Assembly: GCA_023396665.1 (NCBI GenBank) | Contig: JAEWVL010000319.1 | Coordinates: 1 to 7,633, forward strand | Reading direction: 5' to 3' | DNA: 7,633 bases | Source of the DNA: Spirochaetota bacterium | GTDB lineage: Bacteria; Spirochaetota; UBA4802; JAFGJZ01 | Part shown: piece after piece, positions 1 through 7,129 of the stretch | Numbering within the stretch: the stretch's first letter is position 1 | Layout of the letters: each line of letters begins with the position of its first letter | Program-made: the position numbers and the translations under genes | Notes under the pieces: generated by a model | The model's input: only the letters and a program-made list of their open reading frames with translations | What the model was told of the DNA's origin: nothing | Databases searched by the model: none

Positions 1-1167
1 CACCGGAAGAAAAGAACCGTTTCCGTCATTTACCGATGAAGCCAGCATGGCAAAACTGGAAAACAAAATCATTGTGATCGCAAGTATGAACAAAAAAAGA
101 CTCTTGCTGACCGTTTCCTCATCAAGCGTGCGTTTGAAAACACTGTTTCCCTTTTTCTTGAAACTTTTCGAAAATAAAAACAGCATAACGGTAAAGAACG
201 TCGTCGTCTTGATTCCTCCGGCGATGGATCCGGGAGAACCTCCTATAAACATAAGCACGATCATGACGAGCTGGCTGCTTTCTCTCATCGAAGAGATATC
301 GATGCTGTTAAAACCGGCTGTACGACAGCTCACAGACTGGAAAAAAGCGTTCAGCACAGCTTTTAAGAAAGACATGTTCCCCATTGTGTTATTTCTTTCC
401 AGAACAAACAGCAGAACTGTCCCCGCAACGATCAGAAACACGGTCATCAACAGAACGATTCTCGTATGAAGTGATAAGGTGTTTCTTTTTATCTTGTCAG
501 GTCGCCACAAGAACTGTCTCAGGGCGGATATCTCTTTTAATACGACAAATCCGATTCCTCCCAGAATGATTGCCATTGAAATCACGATAATAACAGTATA
601 ATTGTTCTGATAAGAAATCAGACTGCCCGGAAACGTAGAGAATCCCGCATTACAAAACGCCGAAACTGCGTGAAAGACTGAATGCCCGACAGCCTCCGGC
701 AGCGGATACTCCAATCGAAACTGCATAAACAGCAGCATCGCCGTTACAGCCTCAAACACAAAAGTGTACTTGATTACCCTGATCAGAATATGTGATATGG
801 GGATACTTCCCGATTCACTGTAAAAACCCTTAATCGTGTATCTCCACTTAACGGAAAAGTCACCCCTGAAAAGCGAAATCAGTCCGAGTGAGAACGTCAT
901 TATTCCAAAACCGCCGAATTGAATGAGCAGAAGAATTACCGTCTTTCCGAACAAAGTAAAATCCCTGGCGGTATCAAAGACGACAAGACCTGTGACGCAT
1001 ACGGCCGATGTTGAGGTAAACAGGGCATCAATGAATTGAACGGGGATATTCGCGGCAACCGGGAGCATCAGCAGTACCGTACCGCTAATGATAAGGAAAA
1101 TGAAACTGAATAAAATCATATACAGGGGATGTATGTTTATGGCCTTTACCGTTTTTAGTACGTTCAT
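1..1167 (-). CDS. TrkH/KtrB-type potassium uptake channel subunit (partial, C-terminus beyond left edge)
   Basis: This is the membrane pore subunit of a Trk/Ktr potassium uptake system, which passes K+ inward together with a cytoplasmic NAD/ATP-binding TrkA/KtrA partner that is not in this window. The first 389 residues are visible. Three of the four expected pore loops can be read, each with its filter glycine: TSAVCVTGL (Gly60), FCNAGFSTF (Gly175) and SCRTAGFNS (Gly285). The family signature GGSPGSIAGGIKTTT lies at about 309-323. Hydrophobic segments alternate with these loops as in the MPM repeat fold. The fourth pore loop should lie just beyond the window. The short N-terminus and overall spacing fit KtrB better than the longer TrkH of E. 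coli. The ATG at 1167-1165 is chosen, but AAGGGAG at 1187-1181 sits 13 bases from it and only 4 from an in-frame TTG at 1176-1174, so a start three residues earlier is possible. A ktrA/trkA gene may follow to the left. Confidence 0.93.
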   Translation of the reverse strand, partial: MNVLKTVKAINIHPLYMILFSFIFLIISGTVLLMLPVAANIPVQFIDALFTSTSAVCVTGLVVFDTARDFTLFGKTVILLLIQFGGFGIMTFSLGLISLFRGDFSVKWRYTIKGFYSESGSIPISHILIRVIKYTFVFEAVTAMLLFMQFRLEYPLPEAVGHSVFHAVSAFCNAGFSTFPGSLISYQNNYTVIIVISMAIILGGIGFVVLKEISALRQFLWRPDKIKRNTLSLHTRIVLLMTVFLIVAGTVLLFVLERNNTMGNMSFLKAVLNAFFQSVSCRTAGFNSIDISSMRESSQLVMIVLMFIGGSPGSIAGGIKTTTFFTVMLFLFSKSFKKKGNSVFKRTLDEETVSKSLFLFILAITMILFSSFAMLASSVNDGNGSFLPV

Positions 1168-1197
1168 ATTGTACAAGTGACTCCCTTGCTCAAATAG

Positions 1198-1536
1198 TCA
1201 GCAATATACTACAGGTAAGGCATTTTGGCAAAGATAGAGTTGTTCCGCTTTGCACGAGAGAGTGTAATACCTTGTTTTGTTCCATTCAGGCAATTCACCG
1301 TAAAGAGATACTATCTGTTCATCCGTTAATTGAACGGTTCTTCCTTCCATACAGTCCGCTGAAATGATCAGAAGACTTTGCCCTTTGTCTATTTCAGCAG
1401 TAAACCTGATTTCTCTGTACATAGCGGTTTTATAAAGGTAGATGTACTGGCTTGCGCCTATCTGTGAAGAAGTTTCGGTTATTACAAACGAAAACAGACG
1501 ATACTTTGCAGTTGTAACGATAGTCTGATTTTCCAT
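1198..1536 (-). CDS. Hypothetical protein, 112 residues, no recognised family
   Basis: I do not recognise this protein. It is soluble-looking, with no signal peptide or membrane segment, and alternates short hydrophobic stretches with polar ones, suggesting a small alpha/beta domain. Five cysteines are scattered through the second half, including the last residue (DCM, SCK, LCQ, YC). Its stop is 30 bases upstream of the potassium channel start and in the same frame. The ATG at 1536-1534 is the only reasonable in-frame start because a TAA lies four codons earlier (1548-1546); only a weak GTAAG stands upstream. The region is more A+T-rich than its neighbours. The other frame, open from within azlD to 1430, overlaps its N-terminus and could be the original upstream part of a longer gene now split by a frameshift. 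It may therefore be a small real gene, a gene remnant or a chance open frame. Confidence 0.4.
   Translation of the reverse strand: MENQTIVTTAKYRLFSFVITETSSQIGASQYIYLYKTAMYREIRFTAEIDKGQSLLIISADCMEGRTVQLTDEQIVSLYGELPEWNKTRYYTLSCKAEQLYLCQNALPVVYC
1203..1231 (-). promoter_or_regulatory. Sigma70-like promoter of the potassium channel gene
   Basis: On the minus strand TTGCCA (1231-1226) is followed after exactly 17 bases by TATATT (1208-1203). Transcription would begin near 1196, leaving a leader of about 29 bases with AAGGGAG before the start codon. The promoter lies inside the last codons of the upstream 112-residue gene, so the channel gene can be transcribed independently of it. Seen by eye; no transcript data. 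Confidence 0.5.
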
Positions 1537-1691
1537 GCAACATTCTTACTGCTGATAATTCAGATTGTCCATTCAAATACTGTTTAAAAATATTCCAAAG
1601 GCGTTGAAAATCCGTTGAATTTCTTATTGTCCGATCGGAAGTGACATCAGCTGTAATGCATCCCATGAGGGTACGTAGAGAACAGTACACC
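1537..1691. other. Gap between azlD and the orphan gene
   Basis: This 155-base stretch is A+T-rich and holds no convincing promoter or rho-independent terminator. A ten-base palindrome, TCCGATCGGA, is at 1630-1639. On the minus strand an open frame runs through the whole stretch from the end of azlD and on to 1430; its translation around SDRTIRNSTDFQRLWNIF looks protein-like but matches no family I know. It may be the N-terminal half of a frameshifted gene whose second half is the 112-residue frame. Confidence 0.35.
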
Positions 1692-1693
1692 CT
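1668..1693 (-). other. Hairpin over the azlD stop codon
   Basis: AGGGT on the minus strand at 1693-1689 pairs with ACCCT at 1672-1668, and three inner base pairs (GTA with TAC) can extend the stem across a two-base bulge. There is no run of T after it, so it is not a standard rho-independent terminator; it could protect the 3' end of the message or be chance. Confidence 0.25.
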
Positions 1694-1994
1694 ACAGATA
1701 CGAAAGCGCGAGCGCAATACACACCGATGCCAGTACGGCGGCGATTATGTTCTCACTGAAATACGCCACGAGTGCCGCGCCCGACATGCAAAGAAACGAG
1801 TAGAGTACACTTCCCTTTACCGACTCGTAAAATCCCGGCAGGGCCATCACTCCCAGAACAGTATAGGGGACAAAGCGTAAAAAGCGCGTCACAAGCGGAT
1901 TAACTTGTCCGTTAAAAAGGTACAGCGGAAGCAGCCGCGGCAGCCAGGTCACCGCCATCATCGCAATAATCAGAAGAAAAATCTCAAGCCTCAT
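1692..1994 (-). CDS. azlD: AzlD family branched-chain amino acid exporter small subunit
   Basis: This is the small membrane partner of AzlC. Two-component AzlCD exporters move branched-chain amino acids, or their toxic analogues, out of the cell. The 100 residues are almost wholly hydrophobic, with about four membrane segments. The hallmark VTWLPRLLPL is at about 15-24 and FLRFVPYTVLGVMALPG at about 38-54, both typical of AzlD; the length is normal for the family. The ATG overlaps the end of azlC by 11 bases (ATGAGGCTTGA), which implies translational coupling and joint assembly with AzlC. It is the last gene of the tight run that starts with the HD-GYP regulator. The substrate is inferred from the family only, and many AzlCD homologues have never been assigned one. 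Confidence 0.9.
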   Translation of the reverse strand: MRLEIFLLIIAMMAVTWLPRLLPLYLFNGQVNPLVTRFLRFVPYTVLGVMALPGFYESVKGSVLYSFLCMSGAALVAYFSENIIAAVLASVCIALALSYL

Positions 1995-2685
1995 TCACAT
2001 CCCCGTCCTTGATTATCAGCGCCGAGACAAAGGCCACCGCAATCACCGAAACAAGAATGGCAAGCCCGGGTATTGCATGCAACCGAATCAACAGTATATA
2101 CAGTGCGGCTGCAGCGATCGCTATAGCCGCGGCGGGGGGATACTTTTTCGCCTGTGGAACAAGCAATGCCGCAAACATCGCATACAAGGTCACTTCAGCA
2201 CTCTCTGCGATTCTGTGGGGAAGCAATTCTCCGATCAAAAAGCCGACACCGGAACCGCAAACCCAACTCAGATAACAGGGAAAGGCCATGACCAGCAGAT
2301 ACGTGGCGGAGAGGATTTTCTTTGAAGAGGCTACCGAAAAGGTTTCGTCGGTAATCATGAAACTGACGAAGGGATACAAAATCCGCGGAACATGTCCGAA
2401 TCGGTGTCGCAGTGAGAAGCTCATCGCAAAATGCCGCAGGTTTACGAGAAACACCGTCAACACGATAGATACGGGGTTCGCCGCGGCGCCAATCATTCCT
2501 GCGGCGATAAACTGGCTCGCCCCCGCAAAAACAAAAACCGATACCGCCACCGTCTCAAAAAACGAGAGTCCGGCGTTACGTGCGGTAAGGCCGTAGGCCA
2601 CCGCGATGGGAAAATACCCCAAGATGACAGGCAGTGCGTCACGCAAGGCGCCGGATACGGGAGTACTCGGTGTTTTTCTGTTCAT
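1984..2685 (-). CDS. azlC: AzlC family branched-chain amino acid exporter large subunit
   Basis: This is the larger integral-membrane subunit of an AzlCD exporter. Counting from the ATG at 2685 the protein has 233 residues, normal for the family. Signature stretches are ALRDALPVILGYFPIAVAYG at about 13-32, FAGASQF at about 53-59, NLRHFAMSFSLRH at about 82-94 and TDETFSVA at about 112-119, followed by several further hydrophobic segments. The start is uncertain. The ATG at 2685 lies 4 bases after the rhomboid stop but lacks a ribosome site. An ATG at 2706 would overlap that gene by 17 bases, and a TTG at 2742 would overlap by 53 but has AGGAG ten bases upstream. I prefer 2685 because the extra residues are polar and not part of the family core. 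It overlaps azlD by 11 bases. Confidence 0.92.
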   Translation of the reverse strand: MNRKTPSTPVSGALRDALPVILGYFPIAVAYGLTARNAGLSFFETVAVSVFVFAGASQFIAAGMIGAAANPVSIVLTVFLVNLRHFAMSFSLRHRFGHVPRILYPFVSFMITDETFSVASSKKILSATYLLVMAFPCYLSWVCGSGVGFLIGELLPHRIAESAEVTLYAMFAALLVPQAKKYPPAAAIAIAAAALYILLIRLHAIPGLAILVSVIAVAFVSALIIKDGDVNEA

Positions 2686-2689
2686 TGCA

Positions 2690-3568
2690 TCAATGCAGTG
2701 TTTCATTGTTATCGGGATAGTAGTTGCGACGCGCCCATTCAAGATCGTTTTTCTCCTGGGCGCTCAGCGATTGAACACCCTCGGACGCTATCTTGTCAAG
2801 AAGGCGATCGATTATTTCTTTCGCCTTAATACGCTTCTCAATCTCCTGTCGCTTTTTCTCAACTCGCTGTTTTTTCAGAAAATCAGAAACCGGATTTTTC
2901 TTTGATGAGAAAAATCCTCCCGAACCGTTTCTTGCGAAGCCGCTGGCAAAAAGGATAAGCCCTGTCAACAAGCCGCCGAGATGTCCGACATTGCTGATGT
3001 TTCCGCCTTGTCCACCGAGAGTGTTGAGCGTACCGAAGAATTCGATCAGGCCGTAGCCGATCAGCAGGTATTTCATCTTTACCGGAAAAAGAAAATAGAG
3101 GTACACTTCACGATTGGGCCAGGTCATTCCGTAAGCGAGCAAAAGCGCGTATATCGCACCGCTCGCGCCCATCGTGGGTGTCAGGGCACTTATGGAATTA
3201 CCCGAGGCCAAAACCCAGTTCATGATCGCTATACAGACACCGGCACCCAGACCCGAAAAAATGTAGTAGAGCATAAAAAATCGCGATCCGTAATGGCGTT
3301 CGATTTCCGAACCGAACATCCATAGCGCAAACATGTTGAAAAACAGATGCAGCCAGCCGCCGTGAAGAAACATATAGGTGACAAGCTGCCAGTAGAAATG
3401 ATTACCGATAAGGCCTGCGTGGTTAAGTCCGAAGTAGGTTTCGACAACGTAAGGTGCTACCAGACGGGCAAACTGCTGAAACAGAAAGATGACTACATTG
3501 AAAATCAGAAGTATTCTGACCATGTCGGTCAGCGGGCCGACAAGCCTGATCTGCCTTTGCTGGTACAT
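2690..3568 (-). CDS. Rhomboid family intramembrane serine protease with C-terminal cytosolic tail
   Basis: Rhomboids cut transmembrane segments of other membrane proteins inside the bilayer. All catalytic elements are visible in this 292-residue protein: the HLFFN motif (His74, Asn78) in the second segment, GASG with nucleophile Ser136, and the GHLGG motif with His196, which forms the Ser-His dyad. About six membrane segments span residues 15-210, and the L1 loop carries the usual WR-like region (ALWMFGSEIERHYG). After the last segment comes a basic linker and a charged helical tail (about 225-290) containing LLDKIASEGVQSLSAQEKNDL, like the small C-terminal domain found on many bacterial rhomboids (DUF6576, from memory). 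GAGG overlapping the upstream stop lies 7 bases before the ATG, and the gap to the HD-GYP gene is 9 bases, so the two are co-transcribed. Its substrate is unknown; nearby membrane proteins are candidates only by proximity. Confidence 0.95.
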   Translation of the reverse strand: MYQQRQIRLVGPLTDMVRILLIFNVVIFLFQQFARLVAPYVVETYFGLNHAGLIGNHFYWQLVTYMFLHGGWLHLFFNMFALWMFGSEIERHYGSRFFMLYYIFSGLGAGVCIAIMNWVLASGNSISALTPTMGASGAIYALLLAYGMTWPNREVYLYFLFPVKMKYLLIGYGLIEFFGTLNTLGGQGGNISNVGHLGGLLTGLILFASGFARNGSGGFFSSKKNPVSDFLKKQRVEKKRQEIEKRIKAKEIIDRLLDKIASEGVQSLSAQEKNDLEWARRNYYPDNNETLH

Positions 3569-3577
3569 CGGGAAACC

Positions 3578-5200
3578 TCACGCAAACTGTTTTCTGATTC
3601 TGTCAAAGTCCCCGTTGTTGTCAAGAAAGACTTTCAAAATACTGGGATCAAAGCGGTAATATTCGTCTTCCATAATGTGTATTGCCTGCTCGTGCGTAAA
3701 GGCGTCCTTATAGGGGCGTTTCGAGGTGAGTGCGTCATAGATGTCTCCCAGGCAGACGATGCGGGCCGAAAGCGGAATCTCTGTCTCCTTTTTCCCCGTA
3801 GGGTAGCCCTTTCCGTCCCATCGCTCATGATGAAACAGCGCGATGTCTTTCGCCATGGTAAGAAAAGAATCGTCACCGAGACCCTTCGACGCGTCTTCCA
3901 GCGCCTCGTATCCGATTCTGGCATGCGTTTTCATTATCTCAAATTCTTCAGGGGTCAGTGGAGCCGGTTTCAGAAGAATCGCGTCGGGAATGCCGACTTT
4001 TCCGATATCATGCAAAATCGAAGAATCGAAAATGGTTTTCAGAAATTCATTGCCGATCTCGTCGGTATCACTCGTGTACTTCAGCAGCTGTCCCATCAAA
4101 ACACAGTAATTGCGCATACGTTCCAGATGAGCACCGGTTTCATTATCGCGAATTTCGGCAAGCTTGCTCAGAGCAAAAATTGTGGTCTTCTGGGTTTTCA
4201 GCACTTCATGAGTTCGCACTTTGACAAGGTGTTCGAGGTGGCGGGTATGCATGCCCAACTCGCTCAAAAGATCTCCTCTTTGAAGACTGAACGCGACATG
4301 CCCCGCGATGAGATTGAGAAAATTCGCATGTTCGGCATCATAAGCGTTTTCCCTGTCACTGAGAAGGCTCAGAAAGCCCCGCACATACCCGTTGATAATG
4401 AGCGGTGTCAGCAGTGCGGATTTCCAACCCTCGTCGACCATCCCTCTCAGTTTTTCGGGAAAATCATTACTGTCGACAAGCTTCTGTATGGTGTCATATA
4501 TCTTAATCGTCGTCTTTTTGGTGATATTCGTATAGACCTGTTCTTCCAATTCAAACTCGTCACCGGGAACGAAGAGCATTTCACGATCAGACTGTGACAG
4601 TGTAATTTTGAGTTTTCTACGATCGCGAACAAGTTCGAGAACATCAATACGGTTAAAGGGGATAATTGTCTTGAGCGAGACATAGAGCATCTGAAAGATC
4701 TCCACGGTCTCCTTACCTCTGTTCAGCATCGATATGATATTGTTGATTTGCTCCATCAGGGTAAGCGAGCGCACGCGCTCGTCATTCAGACGTTTTCGTT
4801 CGAGTGCACGGTTTACCGAATGCATCAGCAGATTGTAATCGAGAATTGGCTTTGTAAGAAAATCGTATGCGCCGGTCTTGAGCGCGAGAAGAATATCCTC
4901 ATCTGAACCGACAGCGGTAAGAACGATGCGGGGAATCGAAGAGAAACGTTCTCCCATGATTCTAAGAACTTCTCTCCCGTCAGAAACGGGCATTTTCAGA
5001 TCGGTCAAAACAAGATCGAAAGGACTCTTTTCCAGTTTCCTGACGGCTTCAAGTCCGTTCTCCGCTTCCTCTATATGATGACCCTTATTCGCCAGAAATC
5101 TCGCCAGCGATGAACGAACCAGTTCCTCATCATCGACAACAAGTATTCGTGCAACACCTTCGACGAGCAAAGCATTATATCCATGTCGAGTTTCTTCCAT
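3578..5200 (-). CDS. REC-GAF-HD-GYP response regulator, predicted c-di-GMP phosphodiesterase
   Basis: This 540-residue protein is predicted to break down cyclic di-GMP under control of a phosphorelay. Residues 16-135 are a receiver domain with acidic Asp23/Asp24, phospho-acceptor Asp67 (LTDLKMP), Thr95 and Lys117, all in place. Residues about 155-310 form a GAF-like sensor domain, then a short helical linker (about 316-338), and an HD-GYP domain from about 335 to 530. The catalytic features are intact: NETGAHLERM at 353-362, the metal-binding HDIGK (His397, Asp398), HARIG (His426), HHERWDGKGYP at 457-467 and the DIYDALTSKRPYK stretch at 486-498. No histidine kinase is encoded nearby, so its partner is elsewhere. 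The start at 5200 has a GGTGG seven bases upstream; the first 15 residues are outside the receiver domain. It heads the tight run with the rhomboid and azlCD. Confidence 0.95.
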   Translation of the reverse strand: MEETRHGYNALLVEGVARILVVDDEELVRSSLARFLANKGHHIEEAENGLEAVRKLEKSPFDLVLTDLKMPVSDGREVLRIMGERFSSIPRIVLTAVGSDEDILLALKTGAYDFLTKPILDYNLLMHSVNRALERKRLNDERVRSLTLMEQINNIISMLNRGKETVEIFQMLYVSLKTIIPFNRIDVLELVRDRRKLKITLSQSDREMLFVPGDEFELEEQVYTNITKKTTIKIYDTIQKLVDSNDFPEKLRGMVDEGWKSALLTPLIINGYVRGFLSLLSDRENAYDAEHANFLNLIAGHVAFSLQRGDLLSELGMHTRHLEHLVKVRTHEVLKTQKTTIFALSKLAEIRDNETGAHLERMRNYCVLMGQLLKYTSDTDEIGNEFLKTIFDSSILHDIGKVGIPDAILLKPAPLTPEEFEIMKTHARIGYEALEDASKGLGDDSFLTMAKDIALFHHERWDGKGYPTGKKETEIPLSARIVCLGDIYDALTSKRPYKDAFTHEQAIHIMEDEYYRFDPSILKVFLDNNGDFDRIRKQFA

Positions 5201-5337
5201 CGACGAACCACCGGCACCAGAAAATCGTAGAATCCAATGCTAATAGTAGAGGAAATAACAAAAAAATCAACTATTGTTATTCGTGTCTTATGAATTAATT
5301 TGCCGCAAAAGTGACGTTTTCCCAATTATGAACAGAA
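5201..5337. other. Gap between the antiporter and the HD-GYP regulator
   Basis: This 137-base gap is A+T-rich and contains no gene. It holds a weak candidate promoter for the HD-GYP operon and an eight-base A+T-only inverted repeat (AATAACAA at 5254-5261 and TTGTTATT at 5274-5281). No G+C-rich hairpin with a T-run follows the antiporter stop, so read-through from the antiporter into the regulator operon is possible. Confidence 0.5.
5243..5270 (-). promoter_or_regulatory. Weak candidate promoter of the HD-GYP operon
   Basis: On the minus strand TTGATT (5270-5265) is followed after 16 bases by TACTAT (5248-5243). Transcription would start about 35 bases before the regulator's ATG. Both boxes depart from consensus and the surrounding sequence is A+T-rich, so a chance match is quite possible. 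Confidence 0.28.
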
Positions 5338-6999
5338 TCATTCAATAGACGAAACCAGAAGCTCTTTCTGCGCCGCTTTCTGCACGCGTTGACGGTCGAT
5401 AATCCCTATCCATCTGCCTGAATTTTTCTCGACTACCGGTAACTGTTCAATATGCAGCTGCTCCATCAAAATCAGTGCTTCTGAGAGCGGTTGCGACACA
5501 TATACCTGATGCCCGCCTCTGGTGATCAGGTCTGCGGCGATAATCCAGTCCCACACATGCTGATCCATTATCACCGCCTTGATCTCATTATACGAAATGG
5601 TACCGAGAAATTTTCTGTCCGCATTCACCACCGAAAGAAACATGTCCTCGATCTGTGTAAAGCGCGTAACCACCTCTCTGAGCGTAGCACTTGCGGGAAT
5701 GCTTTTCGCATGATGATCGATACGGTCACCCACCGTCCATTTCATGATCACATCCTCTACGGTAATATTCTTTCCGTTCTCCTTCGCCTGATGCACGGCA
5801 AGTTTTACCATTAATGGACCGATGAGCTGTACGATAAGCGTTGTTGTCGTAACACCGAAAATAATGACATCACCGAGACTCAGGCCTTCGCTTATCTGTA
5901 TGTGCTCCAGATGCTGACTCGCCATGATGGAAAGTCCAATCGCGACCCCGCCCTGGGCGAACAGGCTCATTCCCGTATATTTCGCGACCTTAGGCTCTGC
6001 GCCCGACAGCTTCGCTCCCAAATAGGCGCCGGCGAATTTACCGAAGCTGCGCAAAAGCACATACGCTGATATGATGCCCCATAGCCACAGGGGCATATGA
6101 CCGAGCGACAGACGAGCACCGACCAGAACAAAAAACAGAATATAGATCGGAGTGGAGATGCTGCGAATCTGCGCAACCATTCCCTTACTGTGATCACCCC
6201 CCGCATTCACCGCCACGAGACCGGCGAACATTGCGGCAAGAATAATATCAAGATCGAACACCACCGAAAGACCGACACAGCTGATAATGGTACCGAGCAC
6301 CGAAACAAAAACGGTCTCGCTTTTGCTCGCTTTTTTCACGATTTGGCTGATCAGTAAACCGCAGACAATACCCAATCCGGTAGAAGAAACAAGATGCAGC
6401 AGTATGTGCAGCATCTCCTTCGCAACGCTGGTGCTTTGACCCGTCAATATCTGCGAGAGGCTTGTACCGATACCGTAAAGAAACATCGCCAGCGCATCGT
6501 CAAGCGCGACAATCGCAATGATGGTCGTGGTGAGAATCCCCGCCGCCCGGTATTCCCAGATAACGCTGATGGTCGATGCCGGATCGGTCGCCGAAGCGAT
6601 CGCGCCGAAAACAACACCGCCGGCAAGCGCTATTTCAAAGGAACCCGTAACCTGATATAATATCGCGCTAACGATCGCCGTGACGAAAATAAATGCGAGC
6701 AAGCCTTCAGCCAGAAGTATCAGTGAAAACTGTTTCGCATATTTGCGCATATCAGCGAATTTCAGTTCGCATCCGACAAGAAAGCCGATCACACCGAGAG
6801 CAAAATAATTGAAAGAGTTGAGTGCGATCACATGTTCGATGGAAATCAGCTTGAATCCGCTTTGTCCGATCACAATGCCCGCGACAATGTAGCCGATCAC
6901 CTGCGGCATCTTGATCGAACGAAAAAGCAGGGCCGTCGTAATGCCCCCGAAAATTGCTATGCCGAAAATCAGCAGTAAACCGGTTTCAATTTGTAACAT
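5338..6999 (-). CDS. CPA2-type cation/proton antiporter with C-terminal CBS pair
   Basis: This membrane protein exchanges Na+ or K+ for protons. Counting from the GTG at 7011 it has 557 residues. The first 405 or so form a 12-13 segment Na+/H+ exchanger fold with the MPQVIGYIVAGIVIG opening helix (35-49), the unwound-helix motif ATDPAST (141-147) and the ion-binding ALDDALAMF (Asp171, Asp172). An Asp-Asp pair is the arrangement of electrogenic members such as NhaA and NapA. A basic residue, Arg300 in FVLVGARLSL, lies in a later helix. Residues about 415-550 are two CBS motifs (ITVEDVIMKW to ISYNEIKAV, and VYVSQPLSEALILMEQLHIEQLPVV to IGIIDR), which usually bind adenosine nucleotides and gate transport. 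TrkA-N or TrkA-C domains, common in Kef proteins, are absent. The ATG at 6999 is preferred over the GTG because GAAGGG lies four bases before it and crowds the GTG. Confidence 0.92.
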   Translation of the reverse strand: MLQIETGLLLIFGIAIFGGITTALLFRSIKMPQVIGYIVAGIVIGQSGFKLISIEHVIALNSFNYFALGVIGFLVGCELKFADMRKYAKQFSLILLAEGLLAFIFVTAIVSAILYQVTGSFEIALAGGVVFGAIASATDPASTISVIWEYRAAGILTTTIIAIVALDDALAMFLYGIGTSLSQILTGQSTSVAKEMLHILLHLVSSTGLGIVCGLLISQIVKKASKSETVFVSVLGTIISCVGLSVVFDLDIILAAMFAGLVAVNAGGDHSKGMVAQIRSISTPIYILFFVLVGARLSLGHMPLWLWGIISAYVLLRSFGKFAGAYLGAKLSGAEPKVAKYTGMSLFAQGGVAIGLSIMASQHLEHIQISEGLSLGDVIIFGVTTTTLIVQLIGPLMVKLAVHQAKENGKNITVEDVIMKWTVGDRIDHHAKSIPASATLREVVTRFTQIEDMFLSVVNADRKFLGTISYNEIKAVIMDQHVWDWIIAADLITRGGHQVYVSQPLSEALILMEQLHIEQLPVVEKNSGRWIGIIDRQRVQKAAQKELLVSSIE

Positions 7000-7123
7000 G
7001 TGTCCCTTCACCTTCGCGAACTATTTCCCCGTTTTGTTTCAGCAGCCTGCAAAAGAATAGAAAGGAGGGGAAAGCCTATCCGGAAATACTTCTGCTTAAA
7101 TGCACGGGGGACGGTCTGCGTCC
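7000..7123 (-). promoter_or_regulatory. Long, possibly structured 5' leader of the antiporter gene
   Basis: If transcription starts about seven bases after the TATAAT box, the leader is about 124 bases. It would begin directly with a hairpin: GGACG and CGTCC around a five-base loop (7123-7109). A longer-range fold is possible: CCCCGT (7109-7104) with ACGGGG (7032-7027), and inside it AGCAG (7096-7092) with CTGCT (7045-7041). The first long-range helix shares one base with the 5' hairpin, so the two could compete. I see no motif of a known riboswitch class, including the c-di-AMP class. Hand-found pairings of five and six bases are weak evidence. Confidence 0.25.
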
Positions 7124-7129
7124 GACGGT

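Noticed and set aside
47..469. Plus-strand open frame of 140 codons with a hydrophobic stretch
   Set aside because: It is antisense to the potassium channel gene, which carries clear pore-loop motifs over the same bases.
3347..4597. A 416-codon open frame on the plus strand
   Set aside because: It lies antisense to the rhomboid and HD-GYP genes, whose motifs are unmistakable; its translation shows no domain and has the biased composition of a shadow frame.
5174..5179. Perfect TATAAT on the minus strand inside the first codons of the HD-GYP gene
   Set aside because: No -35 box stands at the right distance, and a transcript from it would lack a usable start codon before the receiver domain.
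5254..5281. Eight-base inverted repeat as a terminator for the antiporter gene
   Set aside because: The stem is almost entirely A+T with one G-C pair, so it would be too weak, and no proper T-run follows.
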